Positions 37,331-50,233 of a stretch of 64,000 nt of DNA are shown here, in pieces. The stretch covers positions 3,720,001-3,784,000 of the forward strand of contig JAHREC010000018.1 of NCBI GenBank assembly GCA_020081605.1, in the 5' to 3' direction. Positions within the stretch are counted from its first letter, which is position 1. The number at the start of each line of letters is the position of its first letter. A program made the position numbers and the translations under genes. The stretch is from Albifimbria verrucaria. Taxonomy: Eukaryota; Ascomycota; Sordariomycetes; Hypocreales; Stachybotryaceae. The notes under the pieces are model-generated. The model saw only the letters and a program-made list of their open reading frames with translations, made no database searches and was not told the origin of the DNA.

Positions 37331-39780
37331 TCATCCTCTGTGCGGAGGGCTCAGTCCTACACATGCGAGATCTGAGCCTCCTTCATCTGGGGCTTTGTCA
37401 TGTGTCATTGTATCTATGCTGCCAGACCCTTCACACTGTACAAGCCCGCATGGTCCTTCACAAAGTCCTTGGCCATGGAAATGATCCCCTGATGTATCTG
37501 TTTTGGGTCCAGAATATGTCATGGTCGAAACTCTCAAGGGGCCGGCTCGACCCTCGTCATGATCCGCTTTCCTAGTGTCTGTGCTGAAGAGAACAGTGGT
37601 CTCTTGAACCCACATGTTCACTCCTTGCGACCCATTTGTCAAAGTTCTAGCCTGTGGCGAAGCCGGTCGTCATATCTGAGGGGCATCCTGAGAATAGAGG
37701 CCAACCGGAATATGAGGCTCTTGGATGTTAACCGTGGTTCGTCTCAAAGTTAGGCCATCGACAACCTGCTCCACCTTAAAGTGCGGTACGACTTCCTTTC
37801 CAAGTTGTCGGTAGCGCTTCTAGCGTAAGCAGCATGTAACATTAAGGACCCAGCGAACCAAACTATGTGTCGGCATTCTGTCACCTTCGTACAGTCACTT
37901 ATGACATACTTGGACTCTACGTTGGTTGTGGGATAAGAAGCTTAGAGCTGAAAGCCCTTGTCGAATGTGCCGATTAAGCGACTGCCACATCGCTCATCAA
38001 ATCTGACACAGCACGTTAGTACTGTTCTGCTACCAGGGTCTCTCGATGAAAATTCGCAAAGGCGTGTCCTAAAAGGTGCGGTATGCGATTTGGCATGAAT
38101 GACCAGGATCAGAACGAACTTCGGTACCAAATACACGGAACAGTTCTAACCAGGCTGAACATAACCCTCGCACCTCGGACTCCCTGAAGTGATATGGGTT
38201 CTACATGGACTCGGTCATGATCCCCCTGACCTAATCAAATTTTTTAATAAATCATTATATTGGCATGACTACCCCGAGCGTTTTACATCTGAGGCCCAAG
38301 TACGCGTAGCCCACTTTGATGGGCCGGCAGTTGAATTGGTCTTATCTACTCATATTACATGAGTTCATAGCATGGAATCCTGGTGCGTTGTGTGTTCTTC
38401 TTTTGAGCAGTTTGAGTCTCAGCCCTGCTAGAGCCTAGATTCCAGGCTCGTAGATACTTGCACCAATAATTTCCATTACCAAGATGCCAAGGTCTGGCAA
38501 TGTCCAGACTGGGACAACCTTGAAATTGTGTCATGCCTCGGCGGCGGGTTGTTTGAACACGCAGCTTTCCATCTTTGGTAGCTCAATGGTCGGCCAAAAG
38601 CAGGTTTCATTGCGTATACAGATACTTCGACTGGATCTTACCTAGGCTCTCCTAACAATATATGTGGTACGTGAGCTGACTCTTTTTCGGCATGTTACTC
38701 GTATCCTTGGGTATTGTTATGTCACCCATCGATAACTCTATGATGACGACCATTGGCGATATGCGTCGTATACACTAGTCAATCAGTATAATCCGGTTAT
38801 GCGTGTTATCACTTGTGGTTCTTGTTTCTTGGTTTTCACTTGATAAATCTACTATGAGCTTGCATTGTGACTTTGCTGAGGCCTAACAATGTTGAGTGGT
38901 TCACATACACGCACGGCGGTGACAACAGTCCTCTTCTTCTAGCAGTGAGGCTGCTTTGGCTTTGGATATCACCGATCTATGAAGAGCCATTTATGGAAGG
39001 AGCATTATGTGAAAGTATTGGGCTCCTGGTTTTTCGCAGTTGTGTCACTCATTGAAGAGGTTAAACATCTATGGTAATGCTCACCCCTTGGTGAGTCTAC
39101 CCTCGTATCTCCAAATTGTGTCGCGGGCTTGTTGTCAGCCGTTGTGATATCGAAGTATGGCACCAAGTCGGTTCATTGGGTCTTGTTTACCTAGTTCTGC
39201 TTCACAAACACTTGCCTATTTCACGACTTTGGGACTGTTCATGTGAGGCCAACCCCAGTTCTGCTGGGACTTCTGTGGAGGTTTGGCTTTTCCCCGCTCC
39301 TGTGATGTTTACTGGGTAAATTATTGTTTGAAGGTGAATAGTGTTTACCAAGGCCTTTGATCCCCCAACAAAATGTACTTGGAGGCCCTTAAGGTGGACG
39401 TGCCAATTGCCCTTTGGCTTCCACTACCCCACGATGACACGGAATGCTACGACAGATTCTGTGATGAGGCGCAATCCAGGTTCTATGTCACCACCTAGAA
39501 GTGTATGGGTTTGTTAGACCTCTAGCAAAGGGAGATATACTACAGTGTTGGGATTTAGATGGAGAGGACCAATAAATGTGACCCCGATGTATAAGACAGT
39601 CACAAGAACCATTGCGACCAAAGCTGCCCGCTCCAAATACCTCTTACGAAGCCTAGGAGCAAACAATTGAAGAACAAAGACAGCCGCGAATATAAAAACG
39701 GATGCATTGGATATTCATGGGTTGGAAACATAAATTACTGACTCTGTTGCTCATACCGTCCCTTGATGTCAAGGTCTAGG
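37331..39780 (-). pseudogene. Possible degenerate membrane-protein gene
   Basis: The minus strand shows several coding-like pieces. At 39700-39541 there is a hydrophobic frame (FAAVFVLQLF, then RAALVAMVLVTVLYIGVTF). It is followed by a plausible intron (39540-39495, GTATAT..CTAAC..CTAG) and a frame reading GDIEPGLRLITESVVAFRV. At 37819-37331, after a CTAG acceptor, about 163 codons are open with a single TGA at 37670-37672 (starting KRYRQLGKEVVPHF). The middle part has competing frames and stops. I do not recognise a family and cannot show that these pieces belong to one gene. It may be a decayed gene or several chance frames. Confidence 0.25.
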
Positions 39781-40177
39781 GTGGCTAACAGATGCATTGG
39801 CTCTGGACACCGTAATTGGTGGTGGGTCTGAATGAAGCCATTTCTACCGCTGTTTTACCGACCTCTCACTTCAACTGTTATGGTCACAGATCAAAGCCAA
39901 CCTATTCACTGATATGCACTTACACACTCTCCCATTAATAATTAGATTTGTTTCAAGCATTTTATTTCCGATGCATAATTAACCACGGAATCTTAAGCTT
40001 TCCTTGCATCACGCTATCCGGCGACCGGACTTTCGGTGCTGGAGAGCAAGTTGGTCGTTACTCCTCCAAGCCGACATCTGCCTGCCATATCTCACCTACC
40101 TACTTACATCTCTACGGCTGTGACACAACCACCGCATGAAAGACACTCGATCCTAGAGACCTATCATTCGCGCACCC

Positions 40178-43100
40178 ATGACTTCAGAAAAGATGCCTCT
40201 CATGCTGGAAAATCCCATGCCAGTGGAGCTAAACGATGTTGACGATTTATTTGGTGATGGCGTGGGCCTCTCACTCACCGCGCCGCCCCAAGTCAAGCAG
40301 CTGTTCCAGAGGACAGACCAACAGCGAACCCGGGGTTGTTGCCAGTAAGTTCAGTGTCCGAGAACGCGATGGGCAAATGGACTGACGCGCAGCGCCTTCC
40401 CTCGGTAGAGCTGTTGCCTGGTCAAGGACAGGTACGATAGCTTCTATATCACCCGATGGACAAGTACTTGAGCTACGTTTTCTGCGGTGCAGCCCTGAGA
40501 ATGGTACATGGGATCTAAGTGAGCCTACCACTTGCCAGCTTGTCAAGGGCACGCCATCAAATCCCTTGGTTCACCTGGAATGGAGCTCTACTAGCAGCCC
40601 CGACCTAGCCGTCATTGACGCCGTGGGACGTGTTGCCATCATACCTTTCTCGCAGTATCTCAACCAGCCCTTTCAAAGCAGGAAATGGGATTCTGACCCA
40701 ATTGATGACATGCACACCATCGTGGGCTGCCATTGGTTATGGGTAGCACTGGTCAACCCACAGGTAAGGACACCCTCCCCAATGCCTGATAAGAACAGCT
40801 CTGACAACATAAAAAGAAGCCATACAACGTCTTATATGGCCCGGCTACCAGAGAAGGCAATATGTTTCGATACGATAGCTCCTTTGTCAATGCCAGCGGT
40901 CTTAGCCACCCCTTCCAAACCGCAGTGCTTTGTTCTGCGTGACAACCAGCGGCATGCTCAAGATGTTCTGGGCTCAGACCAATAACAAGATGGAGGAAAC
41001 GACCGTTGAGCTAGAGAGCGTGAATGCTTCAGACGACCTGGTGACGCATGCTGCCATGGCATCTGATAAAAGTTTGTAACCTCCCCTTGCTGAACAGGTC
41101 ATGTTGCTAACCGCAGCAGAGTCCTTACTTGTAGCCATTGCCACCACATCGAAGCAGCTTCGTCTCGTGAAGGTCGATGTCCAATGGGGCAATAGCTCGC
41201 AGCCCGATATGAATGGACCTCCTCAAAATACGCGCCTCAATCCTTCATTCACAGAGACTCATCTTGCAACAACCAACTGGCTCCAGACTGGATCAGCGGA
41301 TGCGAGCCAAGACTTGTCAATGGCAGAGCTTTCACATCTTCATGTGCTGCCGACCCTTATGAACAACACAGGAAAAAATATGGTGCCGCCAATGATCCTT
41401 TCGGTGAGATCGCGGTCCCCTGGTCAAGGATCATTTGAGATGGCCCAGAGCATCATTGATCGGTGGGAAGCCGTGGAAGAAAAGCAGGAGCTTCACTCGG
41501 CTTTCGAGCAGCTCGGAAGCCGGAGGAATAGTATGGCATCAGAGCTCCCCAAAGCAGTCAAGCTCCGGCAGCTGGAACCCATAGTCATTAACAAAGTGTG
41601 CATCGGCTTCCAGACAATGCAGTTTGGAAAAGTCCTCATCTTGACATTTGCCGACGGAACGATGGAGTATCGGGACCGGTTCACTTTCGAGGAGCTATGG
41701 GCAGCCGAGGACACTAACAAAATCTCCAACTTGCGTCAGGTTGGATGGACTTATACGGATACCGGGCCCTGTGAGTGAATGCCTATTGTTGCTAACTTGT
41801 TAATCTTTCTCACAATTTCTTAGGCCACCAGGTCGCCTTTTCCCCTACATTTTGCTCGATGGTACAGATAGCCGATGATGGAAAGTTGCGTTGGAGCAAA
41901 CTGCACTACCCTGCGGGAGACATAGGCAACAGCATGCAAGATGGTAAGTGCGACAATAACGTTGAGAGCCAGATTATCAATAGCTAATGATTTGTAGCAC
42001 ATTATGGTGGAAGTATTGCCGGACTGGTCATCGCGGCTGCCTCGGCCATGTATCACCAGGCGAACTACGACGATATGCTCGCTATTGTGCAGCCTTTTGT
42101 TTCCAAGAAGAGTAAGTAAACCAGTGCACTATATCAACACGAGTTACTAATGAGCGTAGGATTCACACAAGAGTGGATTTCCGAGCTTATCCGGATTCTC
42201 AAGATTCAAGTTGACTTCACCGAAGACACATCCCACGAGATGATGCGCAATGGAAACCTACAAGCATGCCTTAGTATCATGCACAGCCTTGGTTTCAAAG
42301 GAGAATCTCAGCCTCGGTCATTTCAAAGCAAATTTGCTATGCTGTGCTTGAACGTGCGGAATGTAGTCATGCTCATATCGATTGCAAGCAACACCTCCAT
42401 CGTTAGGGAGAAGGTGAGCCCGCTCGATGAACCTGGTAAGTTTACAGCCGAGCAACATATTTTGAATCGGGTCAATATTAATGTGCTGGAACAGAGGTGG
42501 TAGAGACTCTTACAGGCTGCGCGAGATGGTCCATTGACCTTCTCTCGTGGTTTGTTGATTGCCTATTCGAGCTGGCAAATGATGATGGGTTCCAGGAGCG
42601 GCTGCAACCTCCACGGTTCAGTGAGCTCACACCTTACCTACACGAAAGGAACGATGTCTCTCTTCACTTGTTGTTGTCCTCGTCCAGTCGCAACTTCCTG
42701 ACGGCTATGTGCCGTAGGGTGGCGCACTTGGAGGCTCTCAGCACTCGCGCCATTGACTTCTACAGGAGGCAATCGGCCATGGCGGAGTCTGGCATGGCGG
42801 GCAAAACAGTCAATCCCCAGCTTCAACAGGCGTATCAAAAATGCAGCACGTTACATCCTCAGGCTTGGTCAAAGTCGGTGAACTAGACAAGCTGCTTGGA
42901 ACCATAACGCAAGATATCAGGCAGTCTTACGCGCAGTTTGTACCTATGCTTGTGAAGCAGCAAGCAAAACCACCACAGGGAAGCAAATCGACCTGAGCCT
43001 TAAAACGACACAAATTGGTCTTGAGCTGAACCTGCTTCTCGCCAACTCGCCGCCTCCTCCGTTCCTAGCCATCATTAAAAAGTTTTTCATCAAAGATCTG

Positions 43101-43405
43101 GCGGCTCTCCGCGCGCTGACAGACCCAGCTAAGTTATTCTTTGCAAACTTTGACCTGCTGGAGGTACAGGACGACAAACGCAGCCTTGCCAACAAGGGGT
43201 CAAGGGAGTGTATGTGGACATATTCAAGAGAACCGAGCTTAAGAGAAGTTCGACGCAAGTATGGAGAAGATGTACAAGATGCGCGGCTGTCATGGAGGAT
43301 ACACACGGAACTCGGCCGGGACTGACGTTTGTGCTCAACCAGCAAAGAAGATGTTCCTGCGGAGGGTCATGGGCACTGCTTCCTAAGGGCAAGTTGTTTT
43401 TATAA
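40178..43405 (+). CDS. med16: Mediator complex subunit 16 (Med16/Sin4)
   Basis: Tail-module subunit of Mediator, linking activators to RNA polymerase II. Eight exons: 40178-40344, 40409-40763, 40817-41071, 41120-41770, 41824-41943, 41998-42111, 42160-42435, 42495-43405 (introns of 48-64 nt; intron 3 has a rarer GTTTGT donor). Breaks near C 40938, A5 42837-42841, A4 42966-42969 and G4 43196-43199 each lack one base. Repaired, the product has 950 residues. The N-terminal WD-like half has AVAWSRTGTIASISPDGQ, VHLEWSSTSSPDLAV, FRYDSSFVNASGLSHPFQ and SSTQ-free linkers. The second half is helical (FTQEWISELIRILKIQVDFT, TGCARWSIDLLSWFVDCLFE). The C-terminus holds a likely zinc site, WRRCTRC and RCSCGG, then WALLPKGKLF, typical of fungal Med16. 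Confidence 0.93.
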
Positions 43406-46400
43406 ATGGGCTATGGGGGCAAGCGTTTATTAGGTTGGCGTCCACCGAGTCCTTACGGGAGCTGTGAGATTGGGTTATTGTTTGTTTGTTCGTTGGTGTC
43501 TACTGTTTATTGTGCTTGGAGACCAAGGTCTATTCTATTATTTTATGGGTTACACATGAACCGGTGTTGGGCAAAAGCTGTTTGTTACGGACCAGGGCAC
43601 ATGGGGGTGATATTTGTACGGGCGGAGAGTTCGCATGAAGCAGAGCATGGGCCTGTCAGGACCATTAATTGAGCGAAATCGGGCGACGAATCAGGACATT
43701 TGCGAAACCAATGCCTGTTGCATCCGATACTCTTAATACCTCAAAAGTGTAGAGTAAGCTGAAGCGTCTCGACGCCCAGGCATCGTGGGACACGCCCTTA
43801 TTACGAGGTCTAATCTACGAAGCCAATAGATCTCCGCATAGCCCTGTTCTATAGTTTGTTACGGGGAGCTCATTTGCCGACAGTTCAGGCACACGACGGA
43901 AGGAAATCGGGCTAGCATGGGGACAGATCAACTGCCGCTTCAGAGCGTGCAGAGATGGCGAGTCGGTATTGGCATGCCACGACGGGGCCCTCATTTTAAA
44001 GAACCGAACCGGATCTGCTTAGGGGACAGTGCCTGAGCGCGGCTCATGCAGGTGCTCGGAGGAGGATTGAGCCGGGGCCATGCGGCTTGTCGATCTGTTG
44101 ATCTATTGGATTGCGTCGAGATCCAATCATGGCCTTGGGGAGAGCCCACATAATCAAAGATGGGCATATCATAACTTCAATAGTGTCGAGCGTGCCATGG
44201 AACGCGCTGAATCTCTGCTAGTAGAATGGTCATGTGGGAGGATTGTGAAATTGGGCGCCTGGAGATGGGCCAACGGCAGGCGGAGGCTTCCTGGCGCTAA
44301 AGATAAGGGCGGTTATAGGGGAGGAGGGGAGAAGAAGGGGAGGAATGTAGGGAAGCGATGGGCGAATCGCCCTGCAGACTGGGGCGAGGGACAGGATATG
44401 CAAGTGATGAATGCTGAAGGGGTTGTGCAAGGTATTTGGGATTGGTCGGAAAAGGCCTTTGGTGAGGGTGAGGGTGAGGGCTTGGAGGGAGCGGAGAGAC
44501 GCAGGGACAATTGAGAGAGGCGGGCAGTCTTGGTTGATCATGGACAGCATGGCCTGATGATGGTGGCTTGCGGTACAGCGCACACTGCTGTAAGTTTAAG
44601 TTGGACTTTATTCTTAGTGACGATGGATGGATCTGTCTTGGAGCTAGAGCAAGGGGCTTATTCAGAGCACACAAGCAAGATGATCAGGCCAAGAGAAAAA
44701 GGAAAAGGGATCCTGAGTGTGGAATAGTGGGCCTTTGGAGCTGAGCTGAGCTGGGGCTAATTAAGGCTGGGCCTAAACTAAAGACTCTGGTTCATCGCAA
44801 CTTGGGAAAATTAATTTATTCCAAGGAGGGTTGATCCATGAAAGGCCATTGGAGGGAGAACAGCGAGCTGCCATTTAGGGAAGCTAAAGCCCAAAGAGGA
44901 AACGTCGCCAACCACTTTTTTGGCAGGCTGGGCAATCCTGGATGGGAGAGAGAGACAGAGGTACAGATTAATACAGTAAGGCAAGGCAAGGCATCCGCAT
45001 TTCAGGTGACGATGATGGCCCGCCAAGCTGACACACAAGGGCCTACGAACAAGCGGATCTTGAGATGGAAGAAGACGAGAAAGATGAAGAAGAAAGAAGT
45101 AAAGGCCGCCAACATTAAAAATAGGTAAAATGCCCCTCAGCATGAGCCCATCGTGGTTTAGGCGATGGATGCGCTGCGGGGTCAAGATGATGTTGGATAA
45201 GGTCTTGGCCTCCTCTATATTTGTCCATCAAGCTTACTGAGAGCTTAGGCCGGCCCGTGGCTGCTGCGGTTGTCTGGTGATGCAGACTCGTAGTAATAGG
45301 CAAGCCGTCCCTCACCTTACTGCCTATCCTGGGAACATGTTGCACTCACTGTAAGCACCACCGTGGGTTAAATCGAGAAGGTTGACAGGGGTGGCCCTCT
45401 TCAGCGCAAGCACGCACAGACGGCGGTGGGAGATGACACCGATGATGATGATGATTCGGCATTTCTTTGTCCTCTTTTTTCCTTTTTGCGATGGCTGGTG
45501 TGGGTTCGTCGCGCGCGCCAAACGAGTGCCGTGTCTCACGGAAACCCACATCCGTAATGCCATGATGATGGCTGATGACCGGACGGCAGAAGCGCCGTGG
45601 CATTTTGGATAACCGCCCAACGGCTCTGAGTCAGCCTCTCGCGAGGAGTGTTCTCGCCCCAGGTGTCACGGTATCGACAGGCCCCCTCCCCATTGCCCCA
45701 TTTACTGTAATTCCAGTGGCGGCGTGATGGTGGCTGGGAACACGCGACGCATGAGACATTCACGTCCACATAATGCCCTGTCTCAGTGTGCCAGAAGACG
45801 CCATCGTGAATACCGTACCTACAGCACCGTACCATGGAAGAATGAACCTTGTCCATCGGCTTTGCTCTTTGTGTGTGCGTGTGGGCGCGTCATAAACGCC
45901 CCTTTCTACGAATGTACTGTTCTGGTTCTTTGTTTGATGCAGAACTAGTTTTTTTGTTCTCTCTCTCTCACCAACGATCACTATAATGCACGGTACTGCT
46001 AGAGCAGTGGAATTCGAGTACCGGTACAGTGCTGTAGTTCCCTCCTGTCTGTTCTACCTTTTCTTATTCCTATTGATCGTGCATTGCCATCGCATCCATC
46101 CCTGCCGTGCCGTTCCCTTGCCCAACCACCCCTTAGACGCTTCCCCTATACGTAATGAATCTATCGCCCAGGTCGTGCCTGCCCTGCATTTTTCGCTTCC
46201 ATGGTACTATGGTACCTTTTTCTATAGCATCTGCCCAGTCTCCAATTTATCCCTCCTGCAACGAAAATTTCTCTTCACCTCTCGCTCATTCTGCTCTTGT
46301 CCTCATCGTCGTCGCTGTCCCCTCTCGCTCTTCCATTGGGCCCTGCTGCTGTCGCCAAAACGCCATCTGCCAGGGTCGCATTCGAACATCTCTCCAATCG

Positions 46401-46908
46401 GCCCAACTCACCTGCAACCGCTCATCAAACGTATCCATTGGTCGCCTACATTCGGCGCGCAGGCTGCGAGCTCGACAGGCCAATCTCCTTCCTCTGCCTC
46501 CTCCCCACCAGCAAGCGAGCGGCGACCAAACCTCCCGTTTCAACCCCTGCGCAGGGTTGCACCACCCACCGTTAGGTCTATCGGCCTTCTGTGGAGAAGG
46601 CCTCACTTGGCGCCTGTGCGCTAGCGCAGGTACTACCTGCAGTCGCTTTTCCTTCTTGGTCCTCCAACTTGCTGGACCCTCCCAGCGCACCCCTTGGAGC
46701 CCGCAACCCCTGGTCAAACCGCAAACTGCCCCCTTGTCCGCTCAGCGCCGCCCCGAGGTCTTCTTCCACCGTTCTTTCAATAGCCCAGCCTTGCTTTCTC
46801 ATCTCTCGCTCGCTCGATGCGCATGACCAACACGCAACCCTTCTCAGGGCCCTCTCCGGCGATAAGACATCCTTTTTGGCTTGGCTAGGCAGTTGCTCGA
46901 CTACCGAA
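43406..46908. other. Long spacer and pyrimidine-rich leader of the coiled-coil gene
   Basis: 3.5 kb without a recognisable gene. From about 46040 to 46900 the + strand is rich in C and T with many CTTCC/TCTCG runs, which looks like the promoter and long 5' leader of the gene at 46909. Several ATGs occur in it. A 144-codon frame at 44080-44514 shows no family features. Confidence 0.5.
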
Positions 46909-49900
46909 ATGAATCAATCATCACCAAGGGCTTCCGTGCTGGTCACGCCCCGGCCCCATAGTCCTGATACCCCTTCCGCTTCGTCCCATGTGCATCAAGC
47001 ACTTCCCTCACCAACACCACACCACCACTACGCCGTCGACCGCTCGTACCAAACAACGTCTGACACCCGCTCGCAACCCGCCTATGTGTCTGACGCTCCT
47101 CTCCCTCTACGAATGTCGAACCCCATTAAGCGGAAGCCACTGTCTTCGCACAACGCCTCATTGGTTGGCATTCAATCGACCTCATCTCCGCTGACACCAT
47201 CCACACCCGAGCTCCCTCACCACGCCGCCAGCTTCCATCACTCTTCTCCCGCTCACGGCCTTGCCGTTCACGACTCCAACACTCGGACCTCCACCCAATC
47301 TCACCAGTGAGTAATCCCCATGCCCACTCTTTGCCTTGCCCTGCTTTATCATAAGGCCGCCTGTCGCCTGCCACTTCGTGCCTCTCTCAATGCCAACATT
47401 CCTCTGACATCCGTTGTCCCACCCCACTAGGTTGTCCAAAACTGGTCCGGCTGTCGCCCTAGAGACGGCAACAGCGTCGCAGCAAAGCTTGAGCGACATC
47501 CATTCCGTGCCTCAAGAAGAGGACTCTGACGTCTTGTCCGCCTACGACGACTCGACCTCTGATACCGGCTCAGTCTCCGTCCTCGACCGGACCTCGGCGA
47601 CGATACTAGAGGACCATTCGGACGACTCTCAGTCGACCAAGTCCTACAGCAACGACATTGGCCATTCACCACCAATGTTTGCTCCGAAACCAACGCCACC
47701 ACACCTTAATTTGCATCGCGTTGATCCCGTAGACCGGGACGTACCTACCTCAGGTATCCAAATCCAGAAATCACTATCACCAGTACTACCATCCTCGCCG
47801 CACGCTCAGCAGAAGTCGTCACCCAAGACAAGCGGCCCAGCTTCACCTTTCGCCACTTTTTTTGGTTGGGGCAATCAGTCGCCGTCCGTCACCGACTTCT
47901 CCTCGCTTCCATCGCCCTCGTCTCCGTCCAAGAAAGGAACATTTAATGAAGCCTCACGCCCGACAACGTCAAGAGCAAATGCATCTACAGACAACGCTTT
48001 GGGATACTGCGAATCTTATTTATCTACCCCACCCCACTTAATACCGTCTCGCCGGCGCAGATCGAAGAGATGGAGGACGAGCTCAAAGCCATAAGCTCCG
48101 AGCTCGCCGCGTCCATCCGGCGGGAGATGGACCTTGAAGACCTCGTCGAGAGGCTCCAAGAACAAGTAAACACTTCACAAATCCATGGTAGGAGGACCAG
48201 CGACTACTTCTCCGACTCGGGCCACAGCTCGGCCAAGGCCAGCGAATATGAACAAAGCCGTGAAGAGATTGACAGAATACAACGAAAGTCAGAACAGGAA
48301 AAGGCGTCGATACGACTCGAGCTCACTTCCAAACTGCAAGATGAGCGATTGAAGCGACAAGCTCTTGATGACCAGATCAGAGGGCTCTCTGAAAGAGCAT
48401 CTCAGATAGATCTGGCTCAAATGAACAATCTTGATGCTAACGACCGCATCAGAAGCTTAGAAGCCACGTGCGAAGACCTTCGCCGTAAGCTCAACGATGA
48501 GCGCGACTCGAAGAGCAACTTTGCGGATCTCTTGTCTGGATTGAAGACAGAGCTTCTGGATACATGCAACGAGCGTGACAACTTGCGCGATGAGGTTGTA
48601 CCGCAACTCCGTTCCCGCATCGAGGGACTGGAGACCGAGGCTGCCGAGTACGCCAATCTAACCTATGAGTCTACAAAGATGCAGCAGGAGCTACAGCAAT
48701 TAAAGGAGGAGAACACTGCCCTGCGCAGCTGGCAATGACGACGTTATCAGCCCTGTGACTCGTGGCCCGCCACCAGTGTCTGGTGGCCTGTTTAGAGTCA
48801 AACTCGGTAGCCTCCAGCTCTTCTCGTGGCCAGAAGCCACAGCCGCTGGGACTGACTAGATCCAAAAGCGTCAAGAACGCTCAGCTGGAGTCACGCGAAG
48901 CTCTGGCAGACCGTCTTAAGGACGTCGAAGCTCAGCGAGATGCTCTGCACAGCGCTCTGAAAAACCTACTGGAGCGACAGGAAATCCAAAACCGCGACAA
49001 CGAGAAGAGGATCCGCGCTCTTGAGCAAGAACGCCAGCGTCTCATCCTCGGTTCTCCACGGAAAAGTAGCTTCCAAAAGGACATCGCCAACCTGCGCACT
49101 GAGGTCAACGTTTTGAGACGTCGTGCTGAGGACGCCCTGGAGCAGAAGTGGCAGGTTGAGAAGGGACTCATTGGCCTGAAGATGGACCTGGACAGAGCCG
49201 AGGAGGAGATTGCTTTGCTTCGCAACCTTCTCAACGAGAAGGATATCTTGATCCCTCCTTCGTTTGCCCGACAGAGCAACTCAAGCGAGTCTTCGGATGC
49301 GCCTGCAACTTCCGACTCTCTTCGTGGAGCTTACTCAGGTCTGCAGTCTGCTTACAAGGAGGCTTTGAAGCGTGTCAGGGAGCTCGAAGCGGGCCCTGGA
49401 TTCGACATGTCGAACGAGGAGACAAAACTTGTCCTACAGCGATTTGAGAGCTCGCTTTCCGCACCTGTCTCGGACAGCCAGGCGAACGGCGATCTTAACA
49501 TCCTAAAGGCTAGTGCAAACCGCTCGGCCAAAGGTGAAGCTCAAGGCCTTGACGCCGAGGAGGTGCTTGCTAATGAACTGGCCGACTCGGCCATCCATTT
49601 TGAACAACTTGCCACTCAAGTCCGCAAACAGCTCTCCATGAACTCGGAGCTGAGGCGACGCCTGACTGAGGCCGTTGCCCGGGGAGAAGCAGACCGCAAG
49701 GCGAACTCTGAGCGTATCTCCAGTCTGCAGGAGCGTCTGCGAGTTCTCGAGGAGGAGCTTGTCGCCGCGCAATCTGCTTCTGAGGATCGAGTGGCTCAAC
49801 GCGAGGACGAATTGCTGAACCTCAAGGAGGCTGACAATGAGCGGCTGCATCGCAAGAGCCGTAGCATCGGCATGAGTAGCCTACGATCTCCTGCCCTGAA

Positions 49901-50233
49901 GTCTCCACGCAAGTCGCCTCTGCTCACGCCCATGGCGTCACCGATGTTCCTCGGTCGCCACGCCATAGCCCTACGAAGAGCTCCGAGGAGCAGGCTGAGA
50001 TTAGCGTGCTGCGATCCAAGGTTGCTGTGCTCGAGAAGACGCTAGCGGATACTGAGAACGAAATGCAAGACATTGTGGCTAAGATGAGCTCTGCTCAAAT
50101 CGAAGTCCTGAACCTTCAGGAGGAGCGCGAGGTAGCTGCTCGTGAAACCCGACGCCTGCAAAAGATAATCGAAGAGGAGCAGGTCAAGGCATTCGAAGAC
50201 CGTTTTAAGACTCTGGGCACCGCATCCAACTGA
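46909..50233 (+). CDS. Large coiled-coil protein, function unknown
   Basis: Exons: 46909-47306 and 47431-50233 (intron of 124 nt), about 1068 residues after frame repair. Breaks: C4 48032-48035 (one base), two net frame changes near 48728-48735 and 48791-48796 (each needs two added bases or one removed), and CC 49963-49964 (one base). Residues about 1-350 are Pro/Ser/Thr-rich and disordered, with SVLVTPRPHSPDTP near the start and a conserved island FATFFGWGNQSPS. From about 370 (QIEEMEDELKAISSELAASI) to the end it is almost all heptad-like coiled coil, interrupted by a Ser-rich linker (SNSVASSSSRG). It ends EDRFKTLGTASN. Similar ascomycete proteins are often labelled only by coiled-coil similarity. 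A cytoskeletal, septal or membrane-tether role is possible but not shown by sequence. Confidence 0.8.

Larger units (their letters stand above)
34807..40177. other. Gene-poor region with degenerate coding-like pieces
   Basis: 5.4 kb with no intact gene. It contains an AGGTA-rich tract (35387-35565), an ACACACAC run (about 35888), and stop-poor minus-strand stretches at about 37331-37819 and 39340-39780, listed separately. No tRNA or transposon ends were recognised. Confidence 0.6.

Noticed and set aside
38372..38673. Plus-strand 100-codon stretch with two in-frame TAG codons
   Set aside because: The number of stops is not clearly below chance, and it overlaps nothing recognisable. It is left only as background to the degenerate region.
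44080..44514. 144-codon ATG frame
   Set aside because: Low-complexity Gly/Arg/Glu content, no intron signals or family motifs, and the opposite strand is equally open. Probably chance.
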